Origin: a virus
Virus record (IMG/VR): IMGVR_UViG_3300044846_000615
Location: 1-30,630 of that record
Length of the DNA: 30,630 nt
Direction: 5' to 3' (one strand)
Of this stretch, positions 16,340 to 22,864 are shown piece after piece. A program made the position numbers and the translations under genes. Position 1 is the first letter of the stretch, and the number at the start of each line of letters is the position of its first letter. The notes beneath the pieces are model-generated. The model worked only from the letters and a program-made list of their open reading frames with translations, made no database searches and was not told where the DNA came from.

Positions 16340-17008
16340 ATGGGTTTGTCTGTCGGTTTGGGTAATGTGACTCAGGTGCCTGCTGGTATTGTGTCGGCGT
16401 TTGCTGGTGTTACTGCTCCTTCTGGCTGGTTGATGTGTTACGGACAGGCTGTTTCTCGTACAGAGTATTCTGCGTTGTTCACTGCGTTGAGTACGACTTA
16501 TGGTTCGGGTGATGGTTCTACTACTTTTAATATTCCTGATATGCGTGGTCGTGCTGTTGCGGGTGTTGACAATATGGGTGGTACTGCTGCTTCACGTTTG
16601 ACAAGTACGGTTCTTACTGCTTCTAATACTTTGGGTGCTACTGGTGGTACACAGACTCACACGTTGGACATAAGCCAAATACCTTCTGTTGCTTCTGCCA
16701 CTCATAGGCACGATTTTAAATTTGCATTAAACGATAATTACTATCAACCATCAGGAACTGCTGGTGCCATGACTGGTTCGGGTGCGTATAGATACTCTAC
16801 TGGCGCATATCAAAGTTCAAGTGCTGATGGCAGCGTCACCGATACACGCCAAGACGCAGGTGCAGAAACAATATCAAGTGGTAGTTCGGGTAGGTATGCC
16901 ACAATTGGCGATACGCAAACACCATCTGCAACTGCTGGCGGCGGCACAGCCCACTTGAACACGCAACCAACGATTGTTTTGAACTACATTATTAAGGCAA
17001 CACAATGA
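16340..17008 (+). CDS. Tail-collar domain fibre protein
   Basis: This 222-aa protein carries a phage tail collar domain at about residues 14-72: PAGIVSAFAGVTAPSGWLMC, then YGSGDGSTTFNIPDMRGR. The rest is Ser/Thr/Gly-rich with a HRH motif after the collar and the typical closing strand NTQPTIVLNYIIKATQ. Collar domains occur in short tail fibres and receptor-binding proteins. The ATG at 16340 is preferred over a TTG at 16319 because the latter overlaps the preceding gene and adds seven residues unlike the family. Codons change from T/G-ending to A/C-ending in the second half. The stop overlaps the endonuclease start as ATGA. Confidence 0.9.
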   Translation: MGLSVGLGNVTQVPAGIVSAFAGVTAPSGWLMCYGQAVSRTEYSALFTALSTTYGSGDGSTTFNIPDMRGRAVAGVDNMGGTAASRLTSTVLTASNTLGATGGTQTHTLDISQIPSVASATHRHDFKFALNDNYYQPSGTAGAMTGSGAYRYSTGAYQSSSADGSVTDTRQDAGAETISSGSSGRYATIGDTQTPSATAGGGTAHLNTQPTIVLNYIIKATQ

Positions 17009-17034
17009 CTATTTCTGCTACTACACAAGGGCTA
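17005..17034 (+). repeat. Ten-codon start duplicated at the endonuclease, upstream copy
   Basis: Codons ATG ACT ATT TCT GCT ACT then ACA CAA GGG CTA encode the same ten residues as 17631-17660. All nine codons after ATG differ in the third base between copies. This copy uses the T-rich codons typical of the neighbouring fibre genes, so it is probably the ancestral start. Confidence 0.9.
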
Positions 17035-17630
17035 AAAACATGCAACAGGTGCAAAGCAGAACAACCGTTGTCAAGTTACAGCGTTAGAACTAACGGCAAA
17101 TACTTATCGAAATGTCGACCATGCCTTGCAAAAGCATCAGCCAATTACCGTGCCAACAACAGAGAAAAATATCTTGCCGACAAGAGAGCAGCATATAAAA
17201 AAAGACAAGAAAAAACTTCTTGCGCAGCGACTTCTTTCAACTGGGACAATCTTTCTATTAACCAAAAAGAGGCAAGTGGATGTGGAATCTACTGCATAAC
17301 CATTAGTGATTATTTTTACATTGGTTCTTGTGTGAATTTTAATGACAGAATGTATGACCACACTCGGAAACTTGGTTACGGTAAGCACGTAAATCGTTTT
17401 ATGCAAAATGTGTTTAACAAATACAAAACATTTGACGCTGAGTTAATTGAGTCATGTTCCCCATCTGAACTTGCATTTACCGAACAACGCTATATCGACC
17501 AGTGGTTTGGTCATAAAAATTGTTTGAACCTGCGACCGAATGTAAAAACTATGCTTGGATTTAAACATAGCGAAGAAACAAAAAAGAAATTATCTGCTAT
17601 TTTTAAGGGTGTAAACAGTAGGAGTCCAAA
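17005..17630 (+). mobile_element. Homing endonuclease insertion inside the fibre operon
   Basis: The element separates the collar gene from the fibre gene to which the duplicated start belongs. It brings its own Shine-Dalgarno for the downstream gene (AGGAG at 17620-17624, six bases before the ATG). Removing 17005-17630 would join the collar stop directly to the fibre start and restore the same ATGA junction. The element boundaries are inferred from the duplicated ten-codon start. Confidence 0.7.
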
Positions 17631-17634
17631 ATGA
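17005..17634 (+). CDS. GIY-YIG homing endonuclease with zinc knuckle and NUMOD3
   Basis: This 209-aa protein has the domain order of a phage homing endonuclease. C13/C16 and C37/C40 form a zinc-ribbon-like knuckle, followed by a basic linker (about 45-70). The GIY-YIG nuclease comes next (G94-I95-Y96, Y105-I106-G107, R115 and likely catalytic E160). A NUMOD3 DNA-binding motif near 185-202 (GFKHSEETKKKLSAIFKG) ends the protein. It would cut fibre genes lacking the insertion and copy itself by repair. The first ten residues, MTISATTQGL, are identical to those of the next gene, so it appears to use the fibre gene's original start signals. It is free-standing, not in an intron or intein. Both ends keep a four-base ATGA overlap. 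Confidence 0.93.
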   Translation: MTISATTQGLKTCNRCKAEQPLSSYSVRTNGKYLSKCRPCLAKASANYRANNREKYLADKRAAYKKRQEKTSCAATSFNWDNLSINQKEASGCGIYCITISDYFYIGSCVNFNDRMYDHTRKLGYGKHVNRFMQNVFNKYKTFDAELIESCSPSELAFTEQRYIDQWFGHKNCLNLRPNVKTMLGFKHSEETKKKLSAIFKGVNSRSPK

Positions 17635-17660
17635 CCATCTCGGCAACAACTCAGGGACTC
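17631..17660 (+). repeat. Ten-codon start duplicated at the endonuclease, recoded downstream copy
   Basis: Codons ATG ACC ATC TCG GCA ACA then ACT CAG GGA CTC encode the same peptide as 17005-17034 with every degenerate codon changed. The next three codons (AGG CAG GGC) share this style. Then the gene returns to T-ending codons (GTT TGT ACT), placing the apparent boundary near 17669. Confidence 0.9.
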
Positions 17661-18287
17661 AGGCAGGGCGTTTGTACTTCGTCTAATAGACCTGTGACAC
17701 CGTTTGAGGGTCAAATGATTTATGAGACTGATACCGATTTGACTTACATTTATGGTGGGTCGGCTTGGCAGCAGGTGTCGGGTGGTACCGCTGTCGGTAA
17801 CTCAGGGCTGGTATATGTCGCTGGCGCTAGTTTTTCGGCAGTCACAGAAATTTTGCTTGACTCTGTGTTTACTTCCACATACCGTAACTACCGTTTTATT
17901 TTTGACTGTCGAAGTTCTGCTGGTGGTAACATATTCACATGGCAGGTGCGTTCTGCTGGCTCTACAATTTCAACTGCTACTTATCGTTATCAAACGCTTA
18001 ACATAAGTGCAGGTACGGTTACTGGAGGAAATGCTTCAGGTGCAGGAAGCATGAGAATTGGCGCAAACGATACTTCTGCCTATCATGCGATGACTATGGA
18101 TATTTTTTGTCCTCAAATTGCGCAACCAACAAGAACTATTTCTGCTTTTAATCGTGACAGCGGACTTACGGTAGAAAATGTTTGGGGTTCACATACCGAA
18201 TCAACATCGTATGACGGTATGAGAATTGCTGTTGCAAGCGGAACCATGACTGGTTCCTACGCTCTCTACGGATGCAGGAACTCCTGA
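17631..18287 (+). CDS. Fibre protein with GVCTSS-anchor module, first copy
   Basis: This 218-aa protein starts MTISATTQGLRQGVCTSSNR. Residues 13-50 are an attachment module (GVCTSSNRPVTPFEGQMIYE, then a GGSAW strand) found at the N-termini of many environmental phage fibre proteins. From about residue 55 the sequence is a beta-rich Ser/Gly/Thr domain ending in ALYGCRNS, presumably the variable or receptor-contact part. It is the gene interrupted upstream by the endonuclease. The ATG follows AGGAG at 17620-17624, which lies inside the endonuclease gene. The stop overlaps the next likely start (TGATG). The next gene carries the same module, so this is a tandem pair with different C-termini. Confidence 0.85.
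   Translation: MTISATTQGLRQGVCTSSNRPVTPFEGQMIYETDTDLTYIYGGSAWQQVSGGTAVGNSGLVYVAGASFSAVTEILLDSVFTSTYRNYRFIFDCRSSAGGNIFTWQVRSAGSTISTATYRYQTLNISAGTVTGGNASGAGSMRIGANDTSAYHAMTMDIFCPQIAQPTRTISAFNRDSGLTVENVWGSHTESTSYDGMRIAVASGTMTGSYALYGCRNS
17709..17731 (+). repeat. 23-bp direct repeat in the fibre anchor module, copy 1
   Basis: The 23 bases are identical to 18374-18396 in the next fibre gene and encode the GQMIYETD part of the attachment module. Identity at DNA level, in contrast to the diverged flanks, suggests recent duplication or exchange between the paralogues. Confidence 0.85.
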
Positions 18288-18895
18288 TGCCTCTTAGTTC
18301 TGTTGTTGGTGCGCAATCGATTATTAAACCTGGTGTGTGTACGTCGTCTACTCGTCCTGCTGTGCCGTTTGAAGGTCAAATGATTTATGAGACTGACACG
18401 GATGTGTTGGCTATTTGGAACGGGTCGGCTTGGCGACAGTTGGCGGCTGCGGCAGCAACATCAGGTTCAGTGCTACAAGTCCAATCAACAACCGTTACAG
18501 CACAACCAACTACCAGCACTGCTTCAATGACAGACATTACAGGAATGACTGTAACAATTACACCTAAAAGTTCAAGTAGCAAAATTTTAGTGACAGGCAT
18601 GTTTAATATTGGTATGGATTCCACGGATGATATGTGGTTCAACCTTGTTCGTGGTTCAACGGCTTTGACTGGAACTGGTACGACTTGGTATCAACGAGGT
18701 AACGCTTTTAGCAACCAAACGCTTCACGTAATGCCTTTTCCAATTAACTATTTGGATAGTCCTGCAACTACTTCTGCAACCACATACAAATTACAGTGGC
18801 ATCCACGGGTTGGAAGTTTGTCTCTCAATAAAAGATACCTTGATACAACGGTAGGTCTTGTTAGCACTATCACAGTTACGGAAATTGCTGGGTAG
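18287..18895 (+). CDS. Fibre protein with GVCTSS-anchor module, second copy
   Basis: This 202-aa protein has the same attachment module as the previous gene (GVCTSSTRPAVPFEGQMIYE, then NGSAWRQL), here beginning about residue 15. It is followed by a different beta-rich domain: MTDITGMTVTITPKSSSSKI, and a later YKLQWHPRVGS strand. The C-terminal domain resembles the general layout of short phage adhesin domains and may bind a surface glycan or protein, but no catalytic motif is seen. The ATG at 18287 overlaps the previous stop by one base and follows AGGAA. An ATG at 18272 would add five residues inside the previous gene and is less likely. Confidence 0.85.
   Translation: MPLSSVVGAQSIIKPGVCTSSTRPAVPFEGQMIYETDTDVLAIWNGSAWRQLAAAAATSGSVLQVQSTTVTAQPTTSTASMTDITGMTVTITPKSSSSKILVTGMFNIGMDSTDDMWFNLVRGSTALTGTGTTWYQRGNAFSNQTLHVMPFPINYLDSPATTSATTYKLQWHPRVGSLSLNKRYLDTTVGLVSTITVTEIAG
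18374..18396 (+). repeat. 23-bp direct repeat in the fibre anchor module, copy 2
   Basis: Identical to 17709-17731. It marks the module shared by the two neighbouring fibre genes and could serve as a recombination site for swapping the downstream receptor-contact domains. Confidence 0.85.
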
Positions 18896-18898
18896 CAA

Positions 18899-19723
18899 AT
18901 GGCTACCCTCTATAACCAAACAGGATACACCTACAACCAAATAGGTGCAATCTACAACCAGGCTGCAATCGAACGCACAGCCACAGGTAGTGGTCAAGGC
19001 ACACAAACAGCCACCCAAAACTTCTTTACCACCCTCACCACCACAGCCACAGGCGACGGTTTAGGCACATCCAACAACAGCATCGTCGTCGGCTTACTAC
19101 GAACAGCGTTTGGTGCAGGTGGCGCAACCACATCCGACACAGCCGAATGGAACATCAACCCTGCAAGAACCGCCACAGGCACAGGCACAGGCGACGGTAC
19201 CGCTAACCGTGTAATCGTAAAACTTCGTGCAGCCACAGGTGAAGGCTTAGGAACATCCACTACACTCGGACTACATGTTGCACCACGAACTGCTACAGGC
19301 TCAGGCACAGGCACACAAACAGCCACACGTATCGTCACGGGCATCCGTACAGCGACAGGTTCGGGAACGGGAACGCAAACAGCGACAAGTATCAGGGGAC
19401 TATTTAGAGCATGCACAGGTACAGGTTTAGGAACACAAACAGCCGAATGGGACAAATCCCACATCTTCCGTGTCCCAGTTACCAGCACATATCCGTTCGC
19501 TCAACGCCTCGGCACATCTGGTGCTGACCGACTGTTCTCTTTCGTACCACAAGGTATACGCCAATACAACCTGTTCAAACTTACCGATGGCTCATACCAG
19601 ATAACTGACCCTCGTATGCCTGAACGCATAGTCAAGGTGTACTACGGTGGGCATGATAACTTCTTGGATGCTACTGAAATAGCAGAACTGACAGCAGCGG
19701 GATACGGAGCGAGCATAACCTGA
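18899..19723 (+). CDS. Repeat-containing fibre protein with a YYGGHD C-terminal module
   Basis: This 274-aa protein has three parts. Residues 5-25 have three seven-residue YNQ repeats. Residues 26-189 are eight repeats of 20-22 residues built on RTATGSGTGTQTAT followed by a short hydrophobic strand, which suggests an elongated Gly/Thr beta-shaft. Residues 190-274 are a compact domain ending TDGSYQITD, then VYYGGHDNFLDATEIAELTA. The last part recurs in the next gene. No catalytic residues are evident. The protein probably forms a shaft with a terminal domain in the virion or on its surface. Codons are A/C-ending, opposite to those of the fibre genes just upstream. The ATG lies three bases after the previous stop. 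Confidence 0.83.
   Translation: MATLYNQTGYTYNQIGAIYNQAAIERTATGSGQGTQTATQNFFTTLTTTATGDGLGTSNNSIVVGLLRTAFGAGGATTSDTAEWNINPARTATGTGTGDGTANRVIVKLRAATGEGLGTSTTLGLHVAPRTATGSGTGTQTATRIVTGIRTATGSGTGTQTATSIRGLFRACTGTGLGTQTAEWDKSHIFRVPVTSTYPFAQRLGTSGADRLFSFVPQGIRQYNLFKLTDGSYQITDPRMPERIVKVYYGGHDNFLDATEIAELTAAGYGASIT
18974..19465 (+). repeat. Eight tandem 20-22 residue Gly/Thr repeats (coding)
   Basis: Repeats begin at residues 26, 48, 68, 90, 110, 130, 150 and 170. Repeats six and seven have the same first 14 residues but use different third bases in ten of the 14 codons, so the peptide is conserved while the DNA is not. The other repeats vary more freely. Confidence 0.88.
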
Positions 19724-20019
19724 TGGCAACTTTTAGACCACCAACCGATGACTTTGTTGTACCAGTAATCATTTCCAGTGTTTACAATCAGGGACAACTT
19801 TCTAAAGAGGAACGGATGGCTAACCGTTTAGGTAATCGAATCACACCATCTGCCAGGGGTCGTAACATATATCTTTTAACAGATGGGTCATACACAGATA
19901 ACCAGCCTTCAACGTTTGCTGTTATATCCAAAACCTATTACGGTGGGCATGACATTGAGATTGATGCCACCGAGGTAGCATCGTTAACAGCCGCAGGATA
20001 CGGAGCATACATTTCGTGA
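19723..20019 (+). CDS. Small YYGGHD-module protein
   Basis: This 98-aa protein consists almost entirely of the terminal module seen in the previous gene: INSERT-free RGRNIYLLTDGSYTDNQPST followed by KTYYGGHDIEIDATEVASLT and AAGYGAYIS. It looks like a duplicated module freed from its shaft, perhaps an alternative tip or an assembly partner of the repeat fibre. Its N-terminal 40 residues (FRPPTDDFVVPVIISSVYNQ) differ from the other gene. The ATG overlaps the previous stop by one base (TGATG), and its own stop overlaps the GTG of the next gene (GTGA). Confidence 0.8.
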   Translation: MATFRPPTDDFVVPVIISSVYNQGQLSKEERMANRLGNRITPSARGRNIYLLTDGSYTDNQPSTFAVISKTYYGGHDIEIDATEVASLTAAGYGAYIS

Positions 20020-20291
20020 AACATCAAGAAACACATCCCGACCTAGATGTCGAAGGATGCTTTGGATGTCGTGTTGCAGGGGTTCGTATGGGTGTCAACA
20101 CCACTACCAGTCGTGGGAGTAAGGTGGCAGAAATCAATACAACAGAACGTAACTGGAACAAAGATATGCCAGCATACAAACGTCTTCGTGCGGATGGTTT
20201 ACAACCGAAGAAGATTGATGGTGCTGCCAACGTAGAGAAAAGAGCGCAAGAAGGATGGCAAGTGGAAACAGGGATACTTCCAACTATCTGA
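20016..20291 (+). CDS. Small protein with CxxC motif
   Basis: This 91-aa protein has its GTG start overlapping the previous stop by four bases. An N-terminal CFGC (residues 15-18) follows HPDLDVEG and is preceded by a His-rich start (KHQETH), so a metal-binding knuckle is possible, though only two Cys are present. The remainder is basic, with a TERNWNKDMPAYKRLRADGL helix. Similar HPD-EGCFGC proteins recur in environmental actinobacterial phages, but I know of no function. It lies between fibre genes and the glycosyltransferase gene, which overlaps its last 37 bases. Confidence 0.75.
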   Translation: MKHQETHPDLDVEGCFGCRVAGVRMGVNTTTSRGSKVAEINTTERNWNKDMPAYKRLRADGLQPKKIDGAANVEKRAQEGWQVETGILPTI

Positions 20292-21388
20292 ACCTTGTTG
20301 GTGTCAACATCGAAAAAGTGGGTTACGGCAAAATGGTTGTCGGACTGCGTAATGCGTTATCGGAAAAGGTAACACTTGTTGAAGATGCTGAACATGTTGT
20401 TTTTGCTTTAAGACCTAACTTGATTAAAGGTTGGCAGCGTACGCAGGTGCCGCATTTGTTGACTATGTGGGAAACGAATTGGTTGCCACCAGAGTTCTCT
20501 GACTATCTACAAAACTTTAGTAAGGTCATTGTTCCTTCGTTGCATAACTGGGAACTGTTCTCACAATTCCATGATGATGTGCATATGATTCCGTTAGGTG
20601 TTGACCGTGGTATGTGGTTCCCTTCGGAAGATAAACCTGATGGCAAGTTCCGTATCATGTGCGGGGGTTCGGAATGGTATCGCAAAGGTATGGATGTGGT
20701 GTTAGAGGTGTTTAACAAGTTGCAGTTACCTGACGCAGAGTTACATATCAAAATTGTTCCGCCGCATCTGTTCGCACCGAAAGATTTGGAGTATCCGAAT
20801 GTGGTGGTGCATCGTGACTGGTTGACTGTGGAGCAGGAACGTGATTTGGTTCGCTCTATGCACGGGTTTATATCTGTTTCACGTGGCGAAGGGTTTGGGT
20901 TAATGCCGTTACAAGCAATCTCTGCTGGTGTCCCAACGATTCTTTCTGATGCTCATGGTCATCGAGAGTTCTCCAACCTTGCCACCCATCGGATACCTAC
21001 TACTAGTGTTCCTACTGCTAAAGGTGTTTGGCAGGACATGGGTGATTGGGATGAACCTGACCCTGAAGCACTCGCTGAAGCCATCAAAGATTTGTATGCG
21101 AACCGTGACAAGTATCGTCGTCAGGCAAACCTGACAGCCCCACAAACAGCGGCGTTCAACTGGGGTACAGCCGCCGACCAGTTACTACAAATTGTTAAAC
21201 CATCTGGGAAACAGGTACCAGATGATTGGATGCCATTGGAACCTACATGTGAGATACAGGTGTCACGGCGTGTTCACGCCACCATTGGTGGTCATACTGT
21301 GAAGATGGTTCCAGGGGAAATGTATACTGTAGTGTTGAATGTGCGCGATACTTTGCGTGAATCAGGATACTTATTGGAGACACTATGA
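20255..21388 (+). CDS. Glycosyltransferase, GT-B fold (GT4-like)
   Basis: This 377-aa protein would transfer a sugar from a nucleotide-sugar donor. It shows the two-domain GT-B layout: N-terminal VGVNIEKVGYGKMVVGLRNA, a middle HMIPLGVDRGMWFP, then the donor domain with FRIMCGGSEWYRKGMDVVLE. The donor-binding signature EGFGLMPLQAISAG begins at E212. In GT4 enzymes the pattern is Glu, seven residues, Glu; here the second position is Gln220. The last 50 residues (VSRRVHATIGGHTVKMVPGE) form an added small domain. Targets could be virion proteins or host surface glycans. The start is uncertain: the ATG at 20255 overlaps the previous gene by 37 bases and lacks a well-spaced Shine-Dalgarno. Confidence 0.9.
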   Translation: MASGNRDTSNYLNLVGVNIEKVGYGKMVVGLRNALSEKVTLVEDAEHVVFALRPNLIKGWQRTQVPHLLTMWETNWLPPEFSDYLQNFSKVIVPSLHNWELFSQFHDDVHMIPLGVDRGMWFPSEDKPDGKFRIMCGGSEWYRKGMDVVLEVFNKLQLPDAELHIKIVPPHLFAPKDLEYPNVVVHRDWLTVEQERDLVRSMHGFISVSRGEGFGLMPLQAISAGVPTILSDAHGHREFSNLATHRIPTTSVPTAKGVWQDMGDWDEPDPEALAEAIKDLYANRDKYRRQANLTAPQTAAFNWGTAADQLLQIVKPSGKQVPDDWMPLEPTCEIQVSRRVHATIGGHTVKMVPGEMYTVVLNVRDTLRESGYLLETL

Positions 21389-21540
21389 AATCTAAACCAG
21401 TGTGGGATACACCTAATCCTAAGAAGAAATCTGTGAAACTGTCTCCTAAGAAGAAGGCTGCTGCGAAGGCTTCGGCTAAAGCGGCTGGTCGCCCGTACCC
21501 TAATCTGATTGATAATATGAACGCAGCGAAGAAAAAGTAA
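21385..21540 (+). CDS. Lys-rich small protein (WDTPNPKKK type)
   Basis: This 51-aa protein overlaps the glycosyltransferase stop by four bases (ATGA). It begins MKSKPVWDTPNPKKKSVKLS and ends RPYPNLIDNMNAAKKK. About a third of its residues are Lys or Arg, so nucleic-acid binding is likely on charge alone. I have seen this WDTPNPKKK / GRPYPNLIDN arrangement in environmental phage genomes without a known function. It is the first of three adjacent basic proteins and is followed by a one-base stop/start overlap (TAATG). Confidence 0.82.
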   Translation: MKSKPVWDTPNPKKKSVKLSPKKKAAAKASAKAAGRPYPNLIDNMNAAKKK

Positions 21541-21800
21541 TGGCTAAGACTGCTGCTTGGACACGCAAAGAAGGCAAGAACCCTGCTGGCGGGTTAAACG
21601 CTAAAGGTCGAGCCTCCGCTAAAGCGCAAGGTATGAACTTGAAGCCACCTGTTTCTGCTGCCCAAGCAAAGTCTTCTCCTAAAGCGGCTGCCCGCCGTAA
21701 ATCGTTTTGTGCACGGATGGGTGGTATGCCAGGTCCGATGAAAGATGAGAAAGGCAGACCGACTCGTAAGGCTTTGGCTTTACGTAAATGGGATTGCTAG
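21540..21800 (+). CDS. Basic phage protein (AWTRKEGKNPAGGLNAKGR type)
   Basis: This 86-aa, strongly basic protein has the conserved phrases AAWTRKEGKNPAGGLNAKGR and FCARMGGMPGPMKDEKGRPT, ending TRKALALRKWDC. The pattern belongs to a small widespread phage family, often listed as a domain of unknown function, found in cyanophages and other aquatic phages. The many Lys/Arg residues and invariant Gly/Pro suggest DNA or RNA contact, perhaps condensation in the head, but this is inference. It starts one base into the previous stop. Confidence 0.88.
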   Translation: MAKTAAWTRKEGKNPAGGLNAKGRASAKAQGMNLKPPVSAAQAKSSPKAAARRKSFCARMGGMPGPMKDEKGRPTRKALALRKWDC

Positions 21801-21841
21801 TTCGTGGTAATCTGTTCGTCTCAACCTTGAAAGGAAAAGTT

Positions 21842-21973
21842 ATGCCAATGGTCGGAAAAAAAGAATTCGGTTACGGTGCAAAAGGTATGGCAATGGCGAA
21901 AGCAGAAGCCAAGAAAACTGGTAAGCCGATGAAGATGGACAAGTCCAAAATGAAGGCTAAGAAAAAGAAGTAA
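21842..21973 (+). CDS. Very short Lys/Met-rich basic protein
   Basis: This 43-aa protein begins MPMVGKKEFGYGAKGMAMAK and ends in a run of Lys. The ATG at 21842 has a strong Shine-Dalgarno (AAAGGAAAAG) a few bases upstream, which decides it over an ATG at 21788 inside the previous gene. Short KKxFxYxxKG proteins of this sort are common in aquatic phages and are presumed to bind nucleic acid. It is the third consecutive Lys-rich gene and is followed directly by the connector-like gene. Confidence 0.82.
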   Translation: MPMVGKKEFGYGAKGMAMAKAEAKKTGKPMKMDKSKMKAKKKK

Positions 21974-22861
21974 ATGACCACAGCAGCAACCGTCATTGAT
22001 AGGACGTTGCGGCAACTACTGTCTGGAACGGTTGAGGCTCGCAACAAACTGGCTTCAACTGTTACCAGCAGTGATACCAGTGTTACTGTCACGTACTCAT
22101 TGGATGGATTGAGTGTTGGACAAGTTTTTGAAATAGATTCAGAACTGTTTTACGTTTGGTCTGCTGATGCTGGCGCCAAAACTTTAGAAGTGCAACGCGG
22201 ATACAACGGGACTACTGCTGCAGCACATACTGCTGGTGCGATTGTTACTGTTAGCCCACGGTTCCCTAGAGCGCAATGCCTTGAAGCGTTGAACGACGAA
22301 ATCTCTGACTTGTCTTCACCAATGCACGGCTTGTTCCAAATCAAAACAATGAACATCGATTACAACGGTTCAGATGTGATGGTTAACTTGACGGGTGTTA
22401 CAGCCATCATTGACCTTGTGCAAGTGTCAGTTCGATATATGACTGACGATTATCCGATAGCACGTAAGGTGCGTCTTATCCGTGACCTTCCAACAGATGA
22501 CTTTGCTTCAGGGTTCGCAATCCGTTTCGACCAAGGGGTGTTCCCTGGCAGGTTACGTGTTGTATACAAAGCACCGTACGCGACTGCAGCAACTGAGTCG
22601 GTGGATGTGAACAGCACGGGTGGTGTGCAGGAAACTCTTACAGATATTCTTGCTTTGGGTACACAGATTCGTTTGATGTCTCCACGTGAAATGAAACGTA
22701 ACTTCACTGAATCACAAGGTGACACCCGTAGAGCAGAGGAAGTTTCTTCTGGGGCTGTTGGAAACAGTTTCAGTCAGTTGCAACGTTTGCGTCGTGACCG
22801 TATTCAGGCTGAAGCAGCAAGACTTTCGAGGGCGTACCCAACTTTTTTATCGAAGGATTAA
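21974..22861 (+). CDS. Connector-like structural protein, 295 aa
   Basis: The N-terminal half has repeated strands (SVTVTYSLDGLSVGQVFEID, then FYVWSADAGAKTLEVQRGYN) and an AAHTAGAIVTVSP turn. This layout often occurs in phage head-tail connectors or tail accessory proteins. It continues with helix FPRAQCLEALNDEISDL and a C-terminal charged helix (RREMKRN-type and QLQRLRRDRIQAEAARLSRA). No enzymatic motif is seen. It starts directly after the preceding stop and lies just before the large tail protein, so a role between head and tail is likely. The call is from layout and position, not from a search. Confidence 0.78.
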   Translation: MTTAATVIDRTLRQLLSGTVEARNKLASTVTSSDTSVTVTYSLDGLSVGQVFEIDSELFYVWSADAGAKTLEVQRGYNGTTAAAHTAGAIVTVSPRFPRAQCLEALNDEISDLSSPMHGLFQIKTMNIDYNGSDVMVNLTGVTAIIDLVQVSVRYMTDDYPIARKVRLIRDLPTDDFASGFAIRFDQGVFPGRLRVVYKAPYATAATESVDVNSTGGVQETLTDILALGTQIRLMSPREMKRNFTESQGDTRRAEEVSSGAVGNSFSQLQRLRRDRIQAEAARLSRAYPTFLSKD

Positions 22862-22864
22862 ACG

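Noticed and set aside
17005-17634. Group I intron or intein carrying the endonuclease
   Set aside because: The gene is free-standing with its own start and stop. No intron-like flanks or splicing motifs are visible, and the fibre gene is complete downstream.
19281-19465. CRISPR-like or tandem DNA repeats
   Set aside because: The repeats are of protein sequence within one gene, with diverged DNA and no spacers.
21805-21813. TGG TAATCT resembling an extended -10 box before the short Lys/Met-rich gene
   Set aside because: Weak match, no -35 box, and the genes around it form a continuous unit with a good ribosome site.
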